A stretch of 34,911 bases of DNA from Exiguobacterium chiriqhucha RW-2 (GTDB lineage: Bacteria; Bacillota; Bacilli; Exiguobacteriales; Exiguobacteriaceae): positions 1 through 34,911 of the forward strand of contig NZ_ATCL01000002.1 of assembly GCF_000416965.1 (NCBI RefSeq), given 5' to 3'. Position 1 is the first letter of the stretch; the number at the start of each line of letters is the position of its first letter. Below the pieces are notes generated by a model. That model was not told where the DNA came from and did no database searches. It saw only the letters and a list, made by a program, of their open reading frames with translations. Of the stretch, positions 23,500 to 32,384 are shown in pieces. A program made the position numbers and the translations under genes.

Positions 23500-25527
23500 C
23501 TCGTGCAACGTGTCTTGAATCATTTTCTTCATACATTCATGAAGCAAGAGACGCAGTTCTTTCTTTGAACCGTTACTGTATAAGTTCATATGTTGTTCGC
23601 TCTCAATCAATGATCCACTGACGGCACTGAGGAACTGGAGTTCGACGTCCTCCGCCTCTTCCGGTGCGAGCAGGACGAGCAAACGCGATACCGGTTCGGT
23701 CGATTGATCCATCATGAGGAGCGGGATTGATTGATTCAAGTCGAAAGCGAACACGCTCGCTCGTTCGATCGAAGCGTGACGTCCATGGAACAAGGCCAGT
23801 TTCGTGCCCGGAATCCCGAGCCCGGCCACTTCGTGACGCCGGAGCAGTTGGGCCGATAACTGGATGCCGCTTTGGACGAGTCCGCGTTCTTCTAAATGTG
23901 TCCCGATATCGAGCAAGATGTCTTCCAGTCGGTCGCTATTATCGAGCGTGACGAGATCGAACTGCCGGTCCATCCGTTCGAACGTCTCGACGAGAGCACC
24001 GAGTTCATTGAAGTCGAGCATCGTCGAGTGGCTCTTCTCTTTCGTCTGGAACGACTGCGGGAGCGATAACAGCAAGTGGCGGACGCGTTGCACTTCTTCG
24101 TTCGTCAACAGCGGGTTGACGATGAGCGTCGGCACCGATAACGGTGGCAACGGCACGGTCGACAAGATGACGTCATAGTCGTCGAGTCGATGCTGTTCGA
24201 GACCGAACAACGACGAGTTGACGACGTCCTGCATCTCTGGAAACTCTTGTTTGACCCGGTTGACGAGCATCTTCGAGGAGCCTAGACCGGCCGAACAGAC
24301 GACAAGGGCTCGATATTCCCGACGCCGGACCGGTTTGACGAGCGCGGCGGCGAAATGCATCGCCCAAAACACCGTCTCTTCTTCCGTGAACGTGTTTGTC
24401 CCGAAGACAATATCGGCCGCCTGTTGAATGGCCGAACGTAAATGCGGATAGTCACGGTCGATGTGCGGACGAACCGTGTCCGTATCCGGAAGGGCTTGGG
24501 TGTTCATACTCGACAAGATATGGGCGAGGAGCCCCTTCTCGAGCGCGGCGTCGTCCGTGAAGGCGAATCCGTGGATCAGTGAAACGTGATGGATGAGCTT
24601 ATGGACACGGATCTGCATGACCCAACGCTCTTCCTCATCTTCTTTCATCTGTTCCTTCAACGATCGGAGCCGATTCGCTTCCTCGGCGAACCAGACCCGC
24701 TCCGCCATCGAGAACGGCGTCCCGAGGGCCGTCTCCATATCAAACGCGACTTTCAAATAATCGTCGGAGCGTCCTTTCGTATACATCTCGAGGAAGAACC
24801 CGGCGTCCAGACGGGCTTGTTGCACGCCATAGGCGAACGTCACCCGCATAATCGTCCGGTCGTCCATCCGCTCATACGGATGTTCCTTCAAATAGTCATA
24901 ACCGTCACGGAGCGCCTCGAGCATGACGTCACACGGGACGGTCTTCAAAAAGGTCGGGATGTAATCATCCTCCCCGCGGACAAAGCGATAGAACGCGAGC
25001 GTGTCCCAATGAGCGAGCAGCGCATTGATCATCAGCTTCCGCTTCTCGGCTTCGAGGCCGAGCACCCGCGCGCCGACCCCTTTCTTCCGCTCGACTTCAA
25101 GGTGATACTCGTCGAACCAACGATCGAGTTTCTCAAGGTCTTGAGTGAGCGTGCTCGGTGACACGTGCATCTGTTTCGCGACCGCCTGCAGCTTGAGCGT
25201 ATCTTTTTCAAACAGGAGCCTCCAAGCGAGCTCGAAGATGCGGTCCTCCGCCGTTGGAATCGCCTCGGCCGACAAAATCAAGTCTTCGCGCAACTGTTGC
25301 TTCGCATCGGAACGACCGATGAGACTGAGGCCGTGCCCGCGCTGCCAAGCGAGTTCCAATTCGAACTCGCGCAGGATGCCTTCGAGCAGTTGACGCTCCC
25401 GTTGAATCGTCCGCTCAGACAAATTGACCGCTTGCGCGATTTCCGCGAGCGGGGTCGAGGTCTCCGTTGCCAATAGATGTAGTAAAATCGAGCGCTCCCG
25501 GGCGCTCCACTCATGTTTCATATGCAT
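23494..25527 (-). CDS. mtlR: Mannitol operon activator (PTS-regulated, BglG/MtlR family)
   Basis: DNA-binding activator of 677 residues, close to the length of known MtlR proteins. Domain order: two N-terminal HTH segments (TPLAEIAQAVNLSERTIQRE; then KLQAVAKQMHVSPSTLTQD), two PRD domains, an EIIB(Gat)-like domain with a cysteine in LVVCSAGLGSSK, and an EIIA(Mtl)-like domain with a histidine in LALFHGRH. In the family, phosphorylation by HPr at PRD2 activates, and phosphorylation at the EIIB/EIIA-like domains by the mannitol PTS inactivates. Start ATG 25527 lies within the end of the upstream small EIIB-like gene; GAGG is nine bases upstream, and a second ATG at 25521 is possible. It is transcribed toward mtlA but is separated from it by a terminator and a new promoter. 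Confidence 0.93.
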   Translation of the reverse strand: MHMKHEWSARERSILLHLLATETSTPLAEIAQAVNLSERTIQRERQLLEGILREFELELAWQRGHGLSLIGRSDAKQQLREDLILSAEAIPTAEDRIFELAWRLLFEKDTLKLQAVAKQMHVSPSTLTQDLEKLDRWFDEYHLEVERKKGVGARVLGLEAEKRKLMINALLAHWDTLAFYRFVRGEDDYIPTFLKTVPCDVMLEALRDGYDYLKEHPYERMDDRTIMRVTFAYGVQQARLDAGFFLEMYTKGRSDDYLKVAFDMETALGTPFSMAERVWFAEEANRLRSLKEQMKEDEEERWVMQIRVHKLIHHVSLIHGFAFTDDAALEKGLLAHILSSMNTQALPDTDTVRPHIDRDYPHLRSAIQQAADIVFGTNTFTEEETVFWAMHFAAALVKPVRRREYRALVVCSAGLGSSKMLVNRVKQEFPEMQDVVNSSLFGLEQHRLDDYDVILSTVPLPPLSVPTLIVNPLLTNEEVQRVRHLLLSLPQSFQTKEKSHSTMLDFNELGALVETFERMDRQFDLVTLDNSDRLEDILLDIGTHLEERGLVQSGIQLSAQLLRRHEVAGLGIPGTKLALFHGRHASIERASVFAFDLNQSIPLLMMDQSTEPVSRLLVLLAPEEAEDVELQFLSAVSGSLIESEQHMNLYSNGSKKELRLLLHECMKKMIQDTLHEK

Positions 25528-25780
25528 TCACCCATTCCTCGACGAGTTGTCGATATTCCGTGAGCGATAACATGTGTCTGACCGAGCGAACGTGCGCGGT
25601 CGGATGATCGACCGTCTCAGTCCCGGCTTGATAGATAATCCAATCCACGTCTTCCGGGATGTCTCGATACGTGCCGTGTTGAATCACACACGATAATTTT
25701 CCCGAACACGCTTCAGCAAACAGCTTCGCCGCCATCGCGCTCGTGACGAACCCGCATGGACAGGCAATATATACGTTCAT
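25511..25780 (-). CDS. Small stand-alone PTS EIIB-like protein
   Basis: The protein has 89 residues. The N-terminus YIACPCGFVTSAMAAKLF resembles the phosphocysteine loop of lactose/galactitol-type EIIB proteins (C-G-x-G-x-x-T/S), here with two cysteines, Cys7 and Cys9. The rest fits the small alpha/beta EIIB fold (WIIYQAG, then a C-terminal helix). It has no EIIC partner nearby. Its last 17 bases overlap the start of mtlR, so the two are translationally coupled, which suggests that it feeds a phosphorylation signal to MtlR. That role is inference. ATG 25780 follows AAGG at six bases. A cre-like site lies upstream. Confidence 0.75.
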   Translation of the reverse strand: MNVYIACPCGFVTSAMAAKLFAEACSGKLSCVIQHGTYRDIPEDVDWIIYQAGTETVDHPTAHVRSVRHMLSLTEYRQLVEEWVNAYET

Positions 25781-25822
25781 GTCAGACCTTCTTTCATCGC
25801 TTATCTTTATCTAACCATACGA

Positions 25823-25836
25823 TGCAACCGCTTACT
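25823..25836 (-). promoter_or_regulatory. cre-like site upstream of the EIIB-like / mtlR unit
   Basis: AGTAAGCGGTTGCA on the minus strand matches the cre consensus TGWAAGCGNTWNCW in all but the first base and sits about 45 bases upstream of the EIIB-like start. No clear -35/-10 pair accompanies it. Confidence 0.55.
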
Positions 25837-25880
25837 TCACCTACTATTTTGCTTGTTGGCAAAGATATCGGCAAGCAGTA

Positions 25881-25911
25881 AAAAGCACCTTTCCTCAATC
25901 GGAAAGATGCT
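25881..25911 (-). terminator. Terminator of the DUF2798 gene
   Basis: Minus strand AGCATCTTTCC-GATTGA-GGAAAGGTGCT (11 bp, one G-T pair) followed by TTTT, ten bases after the stop codon. Confidence 0.85.
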
Positions 25912-25921
25912 GTGTCTAAAG

Positions 25922-26413
25922 TTAGGCGGCCTTCAGACGATTCCGTGCATGAATCGACTTCATAACGGCACGGGCAATCGGTTGGGCGAACAATAACTCA
26001 ATCCAGAACGCGATACCAAAATTACGGAACCACGTCGGGAAGAAGTGTTGCAACGTATCAAAATTGATCTCCCCCATCCCGATCCACGGTCCGATAATCG
26101 TCATGAAAAATGAGATCAGCGAGACGTTCAACACGATGTTCAATAAAATTCGGGCGTTAAAGCCATCCATTTCTCCGGCAAATCGTTTGAATAGCATCCC
26201 GGCTGCCGGTTTGACGATGAAGCGAATCAAAATCATGAGCGCAATCCAGGCGAACGGGATGATTTTGAGCGTGTCGATATAATGGGCGACACTAAAGCCA
26301 CGTTCCATCCCGACGATGATTGGTGCAATCGTGTTCACGGACAAGATCGAAATAATCAGCATGAACAAGACGCCTTCTTTTGGACTTTGAGGTAATCGGT
26401 CTTCTTGGTACAT
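25922..26413 (-). CDS. DUF2798 family membrane protein
   Basis: The protein has 163 residues from ATG 26413, which follows GGAGG at seven bases; an in-frame ATG seven codons upstream lacks a site. It shows four hydrophobic segments arranged as two similar halves, each ending in a conserved Arg/Pro pattern (IRFIVKPAAGMLFKRF and ELLFAQPIARAVMKS), the layout of two DUF2798 repeats. Function of the family is unknown. It is monocistronic between glmS and the mannitol genes. A small dyad GGTCATAGACC lies in its leader (about 26472-26485). Confidence 0.75.
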   Translation of the reverse strand: MYQEDRLPQSPKEGVLFMLIISILSVNTIAPIIVGMERGFSVAHYIDTLKIIPFAWIALMILIRFIVKPAAGMLFKRFAGEMDGFNARILLNIVLNVSLISFFMTIIGPWIGMGEINFDTLQHFFPTWFRNFGIAFWIELLFAQPIARAVMKSIHARNRLKAA

Positions 26414-26557
26414 AAGTAAGCCTCCATACAACATATGATTTCAGAGGGTAGACGTATCTTGCGACATATATTTTCGGTCTATGACCAATATCTCTACAAA
26501 CTGATTGTCATAGTGTAGCAAGTTGGAGGCCTGCTTCGTAAGCATTATTTTTTGAAA

Positions 26558-28354
26558 TTATTCAACCGTCACCGATTTCGCCAAGTTACGCGGTTTATCG
26601 ACATCACAGCCACGGGCGAGCGCGGCATAATACGCCATAAGTTGAATCGGTAACACCGTGATGAGCGGGGCGAGAATTGGTTCGACGTGCGGCAAGATGA
26701 ACTCATCGTTCTCGTGCTCGACGCCTTGCATCGAGATGATACACGCGTTCGCACCACGGGCGACGACTTCTTTGACGTTGCCGCGGATGTTCAAGTTCGT
26801 CTTCGGTTGCGAGATGAGTGCGATGACCGGTGTGCCGTCTTCAATCAAGGCGATCGAACCGTGCTTGAGCTCACCACCTGGGTAGCCTTCCGCTTGGATA
26901 TACGAGATTTCTTTTACTTTGAGCGCGCCTTCGAGACAGACCGACGCATCGAGGCCACGTCCGATGAAGAACGTGTTCGGCGTCGTCTTCAAGTAACGGT
27001 CCGACAAATCTTCGAACAGCTCTTTTTGCGACATGATCGAGTCCATGATTGTCGCGACACGCGCGAGTTCCGGCATCAACTCGAACGGCAACTCTTTCCC
27101 GTTCGCACGGGCGATGTCGTACGCGAGAATCGCGAGCACGGCGATTTGGGCCGTGTACGCTTTCGTCGACGCGACCGCGATTTCCGGGCCGGCGTGAAGG
27201 AGCATCGTCTCGTTCGCCTCACGCGAGAGTGTCGACCCCGGCACGTTCGTCATCGTGAGCGCCTTGTAGCCGCGCTTCTTCACTTCGACGAGGACGGCCC
27301 GGCTGTCAGCCGTCTCTCCAGACTGTGACAAGAAGACGAAGAGCGGACGTGAACTTAAGAGCGGCATATTGTAGCCGAACTCTGACGAGACGTGGACCTC
27401 GGTCGGGATGCCGGCAATCCGCTCAAGGATGTCTTTTCCAACGAGCCCAGCGTTATAACTCGTGCCACAGGCGACGATATAGATGCGGTCCGCTTCCGAG
27501 ACGAGCGAGCGCACGCCTTCCGTCAGCTCGATGTCACCGTTCTCGTTCTGGTAGTGTTGGATGATGTTGCGGATGACGGCCGGTTGCTCGTCCATCTCCT
27601 TCAACATGTAGTGCGCGTACGTGCCCTTCTCGATGTCTGACGCATCGATCTCGGCCGTGTACGGGGCACGTTCGAGGACCTCGCCGTCGAGCGTCTTGAT
27701 CGTCGCCGATTCGCGCGTCAAGATGACGATCTCGCCGTCGTGGAGCTCGAGGTACTGGTCTGTCACTTGGAGCATCGCCATCGCGTCAGACGCCACGACG
27801 TTGAACGTGCCGTCGCCGAGTCCGACGAGGAGTGGTGACTTGTTCTTACCGATGTAGAGGCGCTCTTGATCCTCTGAGTCGATCATCGCGATCGCGTACG
27901 AGCCGTGGAGCTCAGCCAACGTCTTGCGGAACGCCGCCTCGACGTCATTTAGCACGACGAAGTTCTTCTCCATGAGCTGGACGATGACTTCCGTGTCCGT
28001 CTCCGAGAGGAACGGGACGTCGAGCGTCGCCTTAATCTGCTCGTCGTTCTCGATGACACCGTTGTGGACGAGCGTGAAGCGGCCCGTCGTGCTCTGGTGC
28101 GGGTGGGCGTTCGGGACGCTCGGCACGCCGTGTGTCGCCCAACGTGTGTGACCGATTCCGATCGTGCCATCTACTTCTGCTGGGACGACTTCGCGTAGCG
28201 CAGCGATTCGGCCGACTTCTTTATGCACGTTCACGTTATCATGCATCAAAGCAAGACCTGCCGAGTCATAACCACGGTACTCAAGTTTTTCAAGACCTTT
28301 GAGAAGGATTTCCTTCGCTCCGGTGTTCCCAATCATTCCTACAATTCCACACAT
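26558..28354 (-). CDS. glmS: Glutamine-fructose-6-phosphate aminotransferase (isomerising)
   Basis: Makes glucosamine 6-phosphate from fructose 6-phosphate and glutamine, the first committed step of UDP-GlcNAc synthesis for peptidoglycan. The protein has 598 residues. It begins MCGIVGMIG, where Cys2 becomes the N-terminal nucleophile of the Ntn-type glutaminase domain. Two SIS sugar-isomerase domains follow, with CGTSYNAG and [13 protein letters not shown], then the C-terminal tail [15 protein letters not shown] 28354 follows AAAGGGAGA. The leader contains a glmS ribozyme, so the mRNA is self-cleaved when glucosamine 6-phosphate accumulates. It is separated from glmM by a terminator and has its own promoter. 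I see no convincing terminator after it. Confidence 0.98.
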   Translation of the reverse strand: MCGIVGMIGNTGAKEILLKGLEKLEYRGYDSAGLALMHDNVNVHKEVGRIAALREVVPAEVDGTIGIGHTRWATHGVPSVPNAHPHQSTTGRFTLVHNGVIENDEQIKATLDVPFLSETDTEVIVQLMEKNFVVLNDVEAAFRKTLAELHGSYAIAMIDSEDQERLYIGKNKSPLLVGLGDGTFNVVASDAMAMLQVTDQYLELHDGEIVILTRESATIKTLDGEVLERAPYTAEIDASDIEKGTYAHYMLKEMDEQPAVIRNIIQHYQNENGDIELTEGVRSLVSEADRIYIVACGTSYNAGLVGKDILERIAGIPTEVHVSSEFGYNMPLLSSRPLFVFLSQSGETADSRAVLVEVKKRGYKALTMTNVPGSTLSREANETMLLHAGPEIAVASTKAYTAQIAVLAILAYDIARANGKELPFELMPELARVATIMDSIMSQKELFEDLSDRYLKTTPNTFFIGRGLDASVCLEGALKVKEISYIQAEGYPGGELKHGSIALIEDGTPVIALISQPKTNLNIRGNVKEVVARGANACIISMQGVEHENDEFILPHVEPILAPLITVLPIQLMAYYAALARGCDVDKPRNLAKSVTVE

Positions 28355-28405
28355 ACAAAAATCTCCCTTTATTTTCGATTTCTCGAAAAAGGAAACGGGC
28401 TTTTT

Positions 28406-28551
28406 CTAAGAGCTGTCAACGCGCTCCCCTTTGGCCGTCCGGTCGCCCGGGCGTTTTGAGGGTTTGCTTGTAGTCGTGACAGGCGACTAGGAGGCATCCG
28501 CCGAAAACTCGATAACCTCCAACCTCGTCAACTCCGTAGAGTTCTGGCGCT
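28406..28551 (-). ncRNA. glmS ribozyme-riboswitch
   Basis: On the minus strand the conserved core is plain: GCGCCAGAACT, GTTGACGAGG, GGAGGTTATCGAGTTTTCGG and CGGATGCCTCC, followed by a P3 hairpin (TAGTCG/CGACTA) and the P4 region. Cleavage is expected just before the G of GCGCC, between complement positions 28551 and 28550. Glucosamine 6-phosphate is the cofactor. The 3' boundary is approximate. Confidence 0.95.
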
Positions 28552-28595
28552 TGTTTCGTACTGGGTGTCCTTCCGTTTCTAAGGGCACGCTCTTA

Positions 28596-28624
28596 ATAGT
28601 ACAAATCACACCTCCATTCGTCAA
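28596..28624 (-). promoter_or_regulatory. glmS promoter
   Basis: TTGACG (28619-28624), 17-base spacer, TACTAT (28596-28601) on the minus strand, about 45 bases upstream of the ribozyme cleavage site. Confidence 0.75.
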
Positions 28625-28660
28625 GAAAATCACATAATTTCACAGTGACAAAACGGAAAC

Positions 28661-28689
28661 AAAAAGGGAACCCGCAGACGGATTCCCTT
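28661..28689 (-). terminator. Terminator after glmM
   Basis: Minus strand AAGGGAATCCG-TCTG-CGGGTTCCCTT (11 bp) followed by further T. It ends the cdaA-cdaR-glmM transcript ahead of the glmS promoter. Confidence 0.88.
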
Positions 28690-28713
28690 GTTTTATTCCC
28701 TATTTCGACAAAA

Positions 28714-30072
28714 TTATCCTTCTACACCGTAATCTTCGCGAACAACTTGTGCAATTCGTTCGACATAACGGTCACACTCTTCTGATGTCGGTGCTTCCGC
28801 CATGACGCGCACGAGCGGTTCCGTACCAGAAGCGCGGACGAGGATGCGGCCGTTGCCGTTCATTTCTGCTTCCGCTTCTTGAATCGTCGCGAGAACGCGG
28901 TCGCCGTTCATCGCCTCGTTTTTGTCTGTGACACGGATGTTGACGAGTTTTTGTGGGTAGACCGGCATCTCAGCCGCGAGTTCTGATAGCTTGCGGCCTG
29001 TCGTCTTCACGATTTGGGCGAGTTGAACGCCAGAGAGCATGCCGTCTCCCGTCGTCGAGTGGTCGAGGAAGATGAGGTGACCCGACTGCTCGCCACCGAG
29101 TGTGTAGTTGTGTTTCTTCATCTCTTCGACGACATAACGGTCACCGACCGCCGTCTGAAGCGCCGTCATACCAGCATCTTCAACCGCTTTATGGAAGCCG
29201 AGGTTACTCATGACCGTCGCGACAATCGTGTTGTCTTTGAGACGGCCTTTCTCGCTCAAGTACTTCCCGCAGATGTACATGATTTTATCGCCGTCGACGA
29301 TATCACCGTTCTCATCGATTGCAATCAAGCGGTCGCCGTCGCCGTCAAAGGCGAGACCCATGTCCGCTCCTTTTTCACGAACGAACTGTGCCAAATGCTC
29401 AGGGTGTGTCGAGCCGACACCTTCGTTGATGTTCAAGCCGTTCGGCGAGTTGCCAATCGTCGAGACGTTCGCTTCGAGGTCAGCAAACAGACGTGCTGCC
29501 AATCCGCTCGTCGCACCATGGGCGCAGTCAAGGGCAATATGGAGACCGTCGAAATCTTCGTCAACCGTCTGTTTCAACATTTGAAGGTACTTCTGTGCAC
29601 CCTCGTAGTAGTCTGAGACAAAGCCGAGGTCTTTTCCGACCGGGCGTGGCAACGTGTCTTCCGCCGCATCCAAAATCGCTTCGATTTCCGCTTCTGTCGC
29701 GTCGTCGAGCTTGAAGCCGTCGCTACCGAAGAACTTGATGCCGTTATCGGCTACCGGGTTGTGCGATGCCGAGATCATGACACCAGCCGTCGCATCGAGC
29801 GACTTCGTCAAATAAGCGACACCTGGCGTCGAGATGACGCCGAGACGCATCACTTCGGCTCCGATTGATAGGAGACCCGCGATGAGCGCACCTTCAAGCA
29901 TATGACCTGAAATGCGTGTGTCACGGCCAATCAATACTTTTGGCTGTTCGCCGGCTGGCAAGTGTTTCGATAACACGTAGCCGCCCGCACGACCTAAACG
30001 ATATGCTAACTCCGCTGTCAATTCTGAGTTCGCGACACCGCGGACTCCATCAGTTCCAAAATATTTACCCAT
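28714..30072 (-). CDS. glmM: Phosphoglucosamine mutase
   Basis: Interconverts glucosamine 6-phosphate and glucosamine 1-phosphate, the step after GlmS. The protein has 452 residues. It starts [12 protein letters not shown] and has the phosphoserine loop [10 protein letters not shown], the metal-binding FDGDGDR, the sugar loop GEQSGH and the phosphate-binding [15 protein letters not shown] 30072 follows GAGGAA at eight bases. It lies 35 bases after cdaR and is probably in the same transcript. In relatives, GlmM binds CdaA and inhibits c-di-AMP synthesis, so the gene order links wall-precursor flux to c-di-AMP. Confidence 0.98.
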   Translation of the reverse strand: MGKYFGTDGVRGVANSELTAELAYRLGRAGGYVLSKHLPAGEQPKVLIGRDTRISGHMLEGALIAGLLSIGAEVMRLGVISTPGVAYLTKSLDATAGVMISASHNPVADNGIKFFGSDGFKLDDATEAEIEAILDAAEDTLPRPVGKDLGFVSDYYEGAQKYLQMLKQTVDEDFDGLHIALDCAHGATSGLAARLFADLEANVSTIGNSPNGLNINEGVGSTHPEHLAQFVREKGADMGLAFDGDGDRLIAIDENGDIVDGDKIMYICGKYLSEKGRLKDNTIVATVMSNLGFHKAVEDAGMTALQTAVGDRYVVEEMKKHNYTLGGEQSGHLIFLDHSTTGDGMLSGVQLAQIVKTTGRKLSELAAEMPVYPQKLVNIRVTDKNEAMNGDRVLATIQEAEAEMNGNGRILVRASGTEPLVRVMAEAPTSEECDRYVERIAQVVREDYGVEG

Positions 30073-30107
30073 AAATTCAATTCCTCACTTTTGTATGATT
30101 GAACGCC

Positions 30108-31388
30108 TCATTGAATCGAGGACGTTTCGGTTTGTTCATCGACGCTCGTTAACTCGATGTCGATTGTCTTCGGTGAGACGACGGTCACACCTTTTGGTAC
30201 TTCATAGTCGACGTCGACCCCGTGTAACCCGCTCGGGAGGCCCGTCAAATCCAAGGTCACACTCACACTGTTCGACGTGATGCTCTCTAAGAGGGACCGC
30301 TTCCCGGACAAGGTGACCCCGATCACTTCAGGGGCTTGGAGCGTAAAGTTCGTTCGGTCATATCCTCGTACGGTCACAGGTACTGTCAATCGGACTCGTT
30401 CCGTCAATTCACCTGTGTCGTCTCGCGACTCATCCGCCGCTCGAACGAGCAATTGGACTTCCACTTGCTTCATCTCAAGCGATGAGGCACCCTCCGGCAC
30501 GGCGAGCGTTGCGGTCACTTTTCCGGTCTTGTCGATGCCGTCTAAATCGATTGGCTCCGTCTCGACGGTGTCGATTGCATCGAGCACGTCTGGTGGCGCA
30601 AAGACACGGACTTCCGTTTCTTCTAGCAACGTGTCGACGAGTCTGAAGTCCTCGGCCACGTCACCGGTCGTCACCGCCTCAATCGGGAAGACGGCACTTT
30701 GTTCGTAGACCGGGACCGACACACTGATGATGTTCGGTTCGACGGTAACATTGAGCGGATTGCCATTGGCATCTAAAATCGTTGGCGTCAATTCACGCGT
30801 GAACGTTTGACTTTGATTGGCGACATCGACGTTTAACGTGATTTCTTGAACGTTTTGAATCCGACTGGCACCGCCCGACACTTTCACTGTCGTCGGTTCG
30901 ATGTCGGCGTCACCGACCACTTTTCCTTCTGGCAATTGGTCTTTATTCAATAGGTTGACCGACACCGGGACTTCGACCGTCTGTTTGCGGTCAATATAGA
31001 TTTCGACCGTATCCCGCTCGAGTTCGACGTTGACGTCTCCGCCAAAGCCGCGTGCCTCGACCGGAACGCGATGGAAGCCTGTCCCAAGGTTCGTTAAATC
31101 GACGAAGACTTGATAATCTTTCACCAACTTGGTCATCGTCAAACTGCTGGACGGACCTTGCAATTCGACGCTCATTTCTTCTGGGACGTTATATGCCACG
31201 TACTGCACCTCATCGAAGAACACTTCGACGGGAACGTCGAGTGTCATCGAACTTTGTCCGACAATCGGGAGGGCGTTTGTGGAGTTGGTCGACGAACTCG
31301 TCTCGGCGACCATGAAATAAAGTAGGATGGCTAAAGCAAGTGCGATGACGCGGAGAAACCATTTATGTTGTAACCACTGATCAATCAC
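30108..31388 (-). CDS. cdaR: YbbR-domain regulator of CdaA
   Basis: The protein has 426 residues. An N-terminal membrane anchor (WFLRVIALALAILLYFMVA) is followed by four YbbR repeats outside the membrane, each a beta-rich module with endings like EVPVSVNLL or VRLTVPVTVRG. CdaR modulates the membrane diadenylate cyclase CdaA encoded just upstream. The GTG start (31388) directly abuts the cdaA stop codon, with AGGGGGGA as ribosome site, so the pair is translationally coupled. The short acidic and Thr/Ser-rich tail (DEQTETSSIQ) is not diagnostic. Confidence 0.93.
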   Translation of the reverse strand: MIDQWLQHKWFLRVIALALAILLYFMVAETSSSTNSTNALPIVGQSSMTLDVPVEVFFDEVQYVAYNVPEEMSVELQGPSSSLTMTKLVKDYQVFVDLTNLGTGFHRVPVEARGFGGDVNVELERDTVEIYIDRKQTVEVPVSVNLLNKDQLPEGKVVGDADIEPTTVKVSGGASRIQNVQEITLNVDVANQSQTFTRELTPTILDANGNPLNVTVEPNIISVSVPVYEQSAVFPIEAVTTGDVAEDFRLVDTLLEETEVRVFAPPDVLDAIDTVETEPIDLDGIDKTGKVTATLAVPEGASSLEMKQVEVQLLVRAADESRDDTGELTERVRLTVPVTVRGYDRTNFTLQAPEVIGVTLSGKRSLLESITSNSVSVTLDLTGLPSGLHGVDVDYEVPKGVTVVSPKTIDIELTSVDEQTETSSIQ

Positions 31389-32249
31389 TTACTTGTCCCC
31401 CCCTTTTTTATTGAAGAACGAGAGTGTCGTCTCTTTTTCTTCAATAACGAGTTCTTGGATCAATTTATTGCGAAGTCCCTCCTCATCCAACTCTCGATAC
31501 AGACGTCCCGCGATCGCAAGCGACACGGCGCCTGTTTCTTCAGAGACGGTGAGCGTCACGCTATCCGTCACTTCACTGACCCCGATGGCGGCCCGGTGTC
31601 GGGTACCTAGCGCTTTATCGATATGTGGACTTTCCGACAATGGTAAATAACAGGCTGCTGCCGCAATTTTCCCATCTTGGATAATCATCGCCCCATCATG
31701 GAGCGGGGTGTTCGGAATGAACAGGTTGATAATCAGTTGTGACGTGATGTGTGAATCCATGCGAATCCCGGTCTCGACATATTCATTCAATCCCGTATCG
31801 CGTTCAATCGCAATCAGCGCACCGATGCGACGTTTTGACATATATTGTGCCGAGCTGACAATCGCTTCAATCATTTGACGCTGTTTATCCTCGTCACTTG
31901 TGCTCGTGCGACCGAACAAGTTACTCGTTCGCCCTAGATGCTCGAGCCCACGTCGGAGTTCCGGTTGGAAGATGATGATAATCCCAAGTAATCCGTAGGT
32001 GATGACCTGGTTCAATAAGAACTGTAACGTCTTCAACCCAAAGAATCCGCTGAGGAACCAGCTGACAAGGATAATGGAAATCCCTTTAATCAATTGGACC
32101 GCTTTTGTCCCACGTACAATCATCATCAATTTGTAGATGACATACGTGACGACGACAATATCTAAAACGTCATTCAAATAATCGTACCAATGTACGTTTT
32201 CTGAAAGACTAAAGAATGATAAGAATGAAACCTGTTCAAGTAGCGGCAA
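31389..32249 (-). CDS. cdaA: Membrane diadenylate cyclase
   Basis: Makes c-di-AMP from two ATP. The protein has 286 residues. Three N-terminal membrane segments (about 25-95) precede the DAC domain, whose motifs DGAMII and GTRHRAAIG are intact. The start is a TTG at 32249, with GGAGG seven bases upstream. In Bacilli c-di-AMP controls potassium and osmolyte uptake and is essential. The gene leads cdaA-cdaR-glmM; it has its own extended -10 promoter and is separated from rsiW by a terminator, so it is not wholly dependent on SigW. Confidence 0.96.
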   Translation of the reverse strand: MPLLEQVSFLSFFSLSENVHWYDYLNDVLDIVVVTYVIYKLMMIVRGTKAVQLIKGISIILVSWFLSGFFGLKTLQFLLNQVITYGLLGIIIIFQPELRRGLEHLGRTSNLFGRTSTSDEDKQRQMIEAIVSSAQYMSKRRIGALIAIERDTGLNEYVETGIRMDSHITSQLIINLFIPNTPLHDGAMIIQDGKIAAAACYLPLSESPHIDKALGTRHRAAIGVSEVTDSVTLTVSEETGAVSLAIAGRLYRELDEEGLRNKLIQELVIEEKETTLSFFNKKGGDK

Positions 32250-32291
32250 ATGCTCCCCTCCTCAACTACCTAGCCAATTCGTGCAAATTAC

Positions 32292-32300
32292 ATTATATCA
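32292..32300 (-). promoter_or_regulatory. Extended -10 promoter of cdaA
   Basis: TGATATAAT on the minus strand is a perfect TATAAT with the TG extension. No good -35 is visible at the right distance, which the TG motif can compensate for. Confidence 0.6.
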
Positions 32301-32356
32301 CATTTCTGAAACCACGCATCGCCAGACGATAAAACGAAACCAGATTGAAACGAACC

Positions 32357-32381
32357 AAAAAGACGCCGTCTCCGGCGCCTT
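32357..32381 (-). terminator. Terminator after rsiW
   Basis: Minus strand AAGGCGCC-GGAGAC-GGCGTCTT followed by TTT, directly after the rsiW stop codon. Probably partial, allowing some SigW transcription into cdaA. Confidence 0.75.
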
Positions 32382-32384
32382 CTT

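Noticed and set aside
24586-25161. Long plus-strand open frame antisense to mtlR
   Set aside because: It lies wholly within the strongly supported mtlR frame, lacks a ribosome site, and reads as a shadow of GC-biased codons.
26687-27328. Long plus-strand open frame antisense to glmS
   Set aside because: Very Arg/Asp-rich composition typical of a reverse-frame shadow; glmS is certain on the other strand.
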